Below, in pieces: positions 5,650-7,259 of a DNA stretch of 7,259 nucleotides. The first letter of the stretch is position 1; each line of letters opens with the position of its first letter. The position numbers and the translations under genes are program-made. A model generated the notes under the pieces. It was not told the DNA's origin and made no database searches. It saw nothing but the letters and a program-made list of their open reading frames with translations. Source of the DNA: Pseudomonadota bacterium (GTDB lineage Bacteria; Pseudomonadota; Alphaproteobacteria; Rhodobacterales; Rhodobacteraceae); contig JAQBUS010000043.1 of assembly GCA_027623875.1 (NCBI GenBank), forward strand, positions 1 to 7,259, written 5' to 3'.

Positions 5650-7137
5650 CTAATGGTAGCTAAAAGAGCCAAGCAATTCAATTTCCTTGACTGAACTTGC
5701 TGTCCCGATGATGTGCCGGTCTGGTCGAATCAAAACAGCATTGGTACCAAGGTCATTTAAAAGCTCTTCTAACGAGCTCTCATTTTGTGTGGTTATAAAT
5801 ACAAATGGTTCCTGCGTATCCTTACTTCTGTTTATGTCTACTGCAACCCGGCTGATGAAAATATGGTTATAGCCATACTTATCATCGAAATACACACTAT
5901 CCATAAGTTTCGGTTGACTAACGATTAAACCACGATGATGTATCATGTTATCAGGAAGTGTAGAACCAACTCCTTCCCCTAATATCGGATAAATAGACCT
6001 CATGGTTGCAAGGCCGCCATTTTTATTTTCCGAAATTTCTAAGACTCCTTTGGGATCATGGGTATTGATCAATTGTCCGAGCCTTATGGCGGTTTCAATA
6101 TAAGTTCTTACGTTCGAGGAGCGCTCACTTTGATAAGTATCTAATATACCATTAAATTCTTTTGTCTTAAGAGCTACACTGAGTTTCCACGCCAAATTTG
6201 TAGCATCTCGTATTCCCGCACACATCCCTTGCCCCATGAACGGTGGCATAAGATGTGCCGAATCTCCCGCAATCATCATTCGTCCACGCCTCCATCGCTG
6301 TGAGAGTCTCGACTCAAACGTGTAAACGGCTGACCTTTCTAAATCAGCGTCATTTTTGTCAATCCACCTACCGAGAAAACTCCAGACCTTTTCCGGAAGC
6401 ATCATCTCCGAATTGGCCTCTCCGTCTAATAACATAATTTCCCAACGACGTCTGTTTTTAGGACTACGGCAATAAGTCATAGGTCGCTCAGAATCGCAGT
6501 ATTGTATTGTAAAATCACCTAATTCGGGCATTTCTTTTTTAAGTAATACATCAACCACTAACCAGCGCTCTCTAAAGCCCAAATCTTCTACTTCGCCACC
6601 TATTAAAGTTCGTACAATAGAGCGCGCACCATCACATCCCACAACAAATTTTGTGTTAATCGATCGAACTTTATTTCGACCAAGATCTCTAACTAAAACG
6701 GAAATAAATTCTTCATTTTCTTTTACAGAAATTACTTCTTGCTCACTCTGCATAGTGACTGTTTTCTGTTGGGATAATCTTTCACGCAATAACTCTTCTA
6801 AGTCCGGTTGATGAAATCTATAACTTGGATTCCAACCATGTTTCCCGGTAGTTGTTGGTCGAGGCCAATTTAATAATACATTATCTTGGTTATCTACAAA
6901 CCTCATACCTGGATTTACATGGGTTTTTTTTTCCAATTCTTCTGCAATGCCAATCGTTTGGAATACTCGCATTACTTCGTCATCGAAATGTACCGCTCGG
7001 GGAAGCGGGTAAATCTTGTTTTCTTTTTCTAAGATAAGAACATTTACACCACAGATACCCAACAAATTTGCTAACGTTGCCCCAGTTGGTCCGCACCCCA
7101 CAATAACAACATCAAAATCAATACGATTAACGTCCAT
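5650..7137 (-). CDS. FAD-dependent aromatic hydroxylase (MhpA / class A flavoprotein monooxygenase family)
   Basis: This 495-residue cytosolic flavoprotein of the PHBH-fold class A monooxygenases would add one oxygen atom to a phenolic ring using NAD(P)H and O2. The FAD motif GCGPTG is at 14-19, with the ribose-binding acid E37. PRAVHFDDE (46-54) is the MhpA-type substrate/flavin segment. The DG motif VVGCDGARS spans 165-173, and the GD motif AGDSAHLMPPFMGQG spans 290-304. The C-terminus has the thioredoxin-like tail ending in VLIRPDRHIIGTA (468-480), as in 3-(3-hydroxyphenyl)propionate hydroxylase and phenol hydroxylase relatives. It is about 60 residues shorter than E. coli MhpA (554 aa), so the exact substrate may differ. 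ATG 7137 follows an upstream reading frame by 31 bp and has only a weak ribosome-binding site. The MhpR-like regulator gene lies 153 bp downstream on the same strand. No catalytic motif is missing. Confidence 0.92.
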   Translation of the reverse strand: MDVNRIDFDVVIVGCGPTGATLANLLGICGVNVLILEKENKIYPLPRAVHFDDEVMRVFQTIGIAEELEKKTHVNPGMRFVDNQDNVLLNWPRPTTTGKHGWNPSYRFHQPDLEELLRERLSQQKTVTMQSEQEVISVKENEEFISVLVRDLGRNKVRSINTKFVVGCDGARSIVRTLIGGEVEDLGFRERWLVVDVLLKKEMPELGDFTIQYCDSERPMTYCRSPKNRRRWEIMLLDGEANSEMMLPEKVWSFLGRWIDKNDADLERSAVYTFESRLSQRWRRGRMMIAGDSAHLMPPFMGQGMCAGIRDATNLAWKLSVALKTKEFNGILDTYQSERSSNVRTYIETAIRLGQLINTHDPKGVLEISENKNGGLATMRSIYPILGEGVGSTLPDNMIHHRGLIVSQPKLMDSVYFDDKYGYNHIFISRVAVDINRSKDTQEPFVFITTQNESSLEELLNDLGTNAVLIRPDRHIIGTASSVKEIELLGSFSYH

Positions 7138-7148
7138 AGCTTTCAGGA

Positions 7149-7169
7149 ACTATACAAAGCTAGTATAGT
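7149..7169. promoter_or_regulatory. Perfect 7-bp inverted repeat just upstream of the aromatic hydroxylase gene
   Basis: ACTATAC (7149-7155) and GTATAGT (7163-7169) are perfect inverted repeats separated by 7 nt. They fill most of the 31-bp gap before the hydroxylase start codon (7137), and the right arm touches the stop codon of the upstream reading frame. The element could be an operator or an mRNA hairpin. The ATAC...GTAT core is also present, with a 5-nt spacer, in the dyad before the regulator gene. Confidence 0.45.
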
Positions 7170-7259
7170 CATTTTCTATTAATTTCTTGGTAGAGCCAAG
7201 GACAGTTAATAACTAGGGGTGCCTGAAGACCTTCGGAAGCTGCTCTTAATCTCATATCT
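7169..7259 (-). CDS. C-terminal tail of an unidentified gene (partial, cut by right edge)
   Basis: Reading leftward from the right edge, one frame stays open for 29 codons and stops at TGA (complement of 7169-7171), 31 bp before the hydroxylase start. The peptide has a mixed, protein-like composition (RLRAASEGLQAPLVINCPWL in its middle), while the other two minus frames stop sooner. The tight spacing and shared strand suggest an operon with the hydroxylase. The fragment is too short to assign to a family, and it could be a chance open frame. Confidence 0.4.
   Translation of the reverse strand, partial: DMRLRAASEGLQAPLVINCPWLYQEINRK

Noticed and set aside
1..7259. CRISPR arrays, tRNA/rRNA genes, insertion sequences, prophage or defence genes
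   Set aside because: I saw no regularly spaced repeats, cloverleaf-like segments, transposase motifs or terminal inverted repeats with target duplications on either strand.

Overview
This is a compact, AT-rich bacterial chromosomal segment (roughly 38-40% GC by eye, not computed). It carries six clear protein-coding genes plus a probable gene tail at the right edge. I see no tRNA, rRNA, CRISPR array, insertion sequence or phage gene. The AbrB-family membrane protein is of the duplicated Gram-negative type, and the aromatic-hydroxylase and MhpR-like regulator pair is typical of Proteobacteria. A heterotrophic, possibly marine, low-GC proteobacterium is plausible, but the sequence does not fix the taxon.

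Layout, left to right. A leftward block holds, in transcription order, a Baeyer-Villiger-type flavin monooxygenase (3475-1865), an AbrB-family membrane protein (1754-666) and a PLP-dependent serine/threonine dehydratase-like enzyme (604-1, cut by the left edge). A 302-bp divergent intergenic region (3476-3777) separates this block from the only rightward gene, a substrate-binding-protein-fold protein (3778-4659) with no signal peptide. That gene converges on an IclR-family regulator (5496-4708). Their 48-bp gap holds nested inverted repeats that include both stop codons and probably form a shared terminator. Upstream of the regulator, on the same strand, lies a class A FAD aromatic hydroxylase resembling MhpA (7137-5650). 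Before it, 31 bp away, is the last 29 codons of an unidentified reading frame (7259-7169).

How the genes may work together. The regulator shares a long string of effector-domain residues with E. coli MhpR, the activator of 3-(3-hydroxyphenyl)propionate catabolism, and the adjacent hydroxylase belongs to the MhpA family. This half therefore looks like part of a phenolic-acid or other aromatic-substrate pathway. The other half pairs a BVMO (ketone to ester or lactone) with a membrane protein and a dehydratase. Together they suggest a catabolic island for an aromatic or cyclic-ketone-containing compound, with the cytosolic binding-fold protein as the least explained member. This functional link is inference from proximity. 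Several dyad-symmetric sites near gene starts are operator candidates: 1787-1808, 3503-3520, 5513-5534 and 7149-7169.
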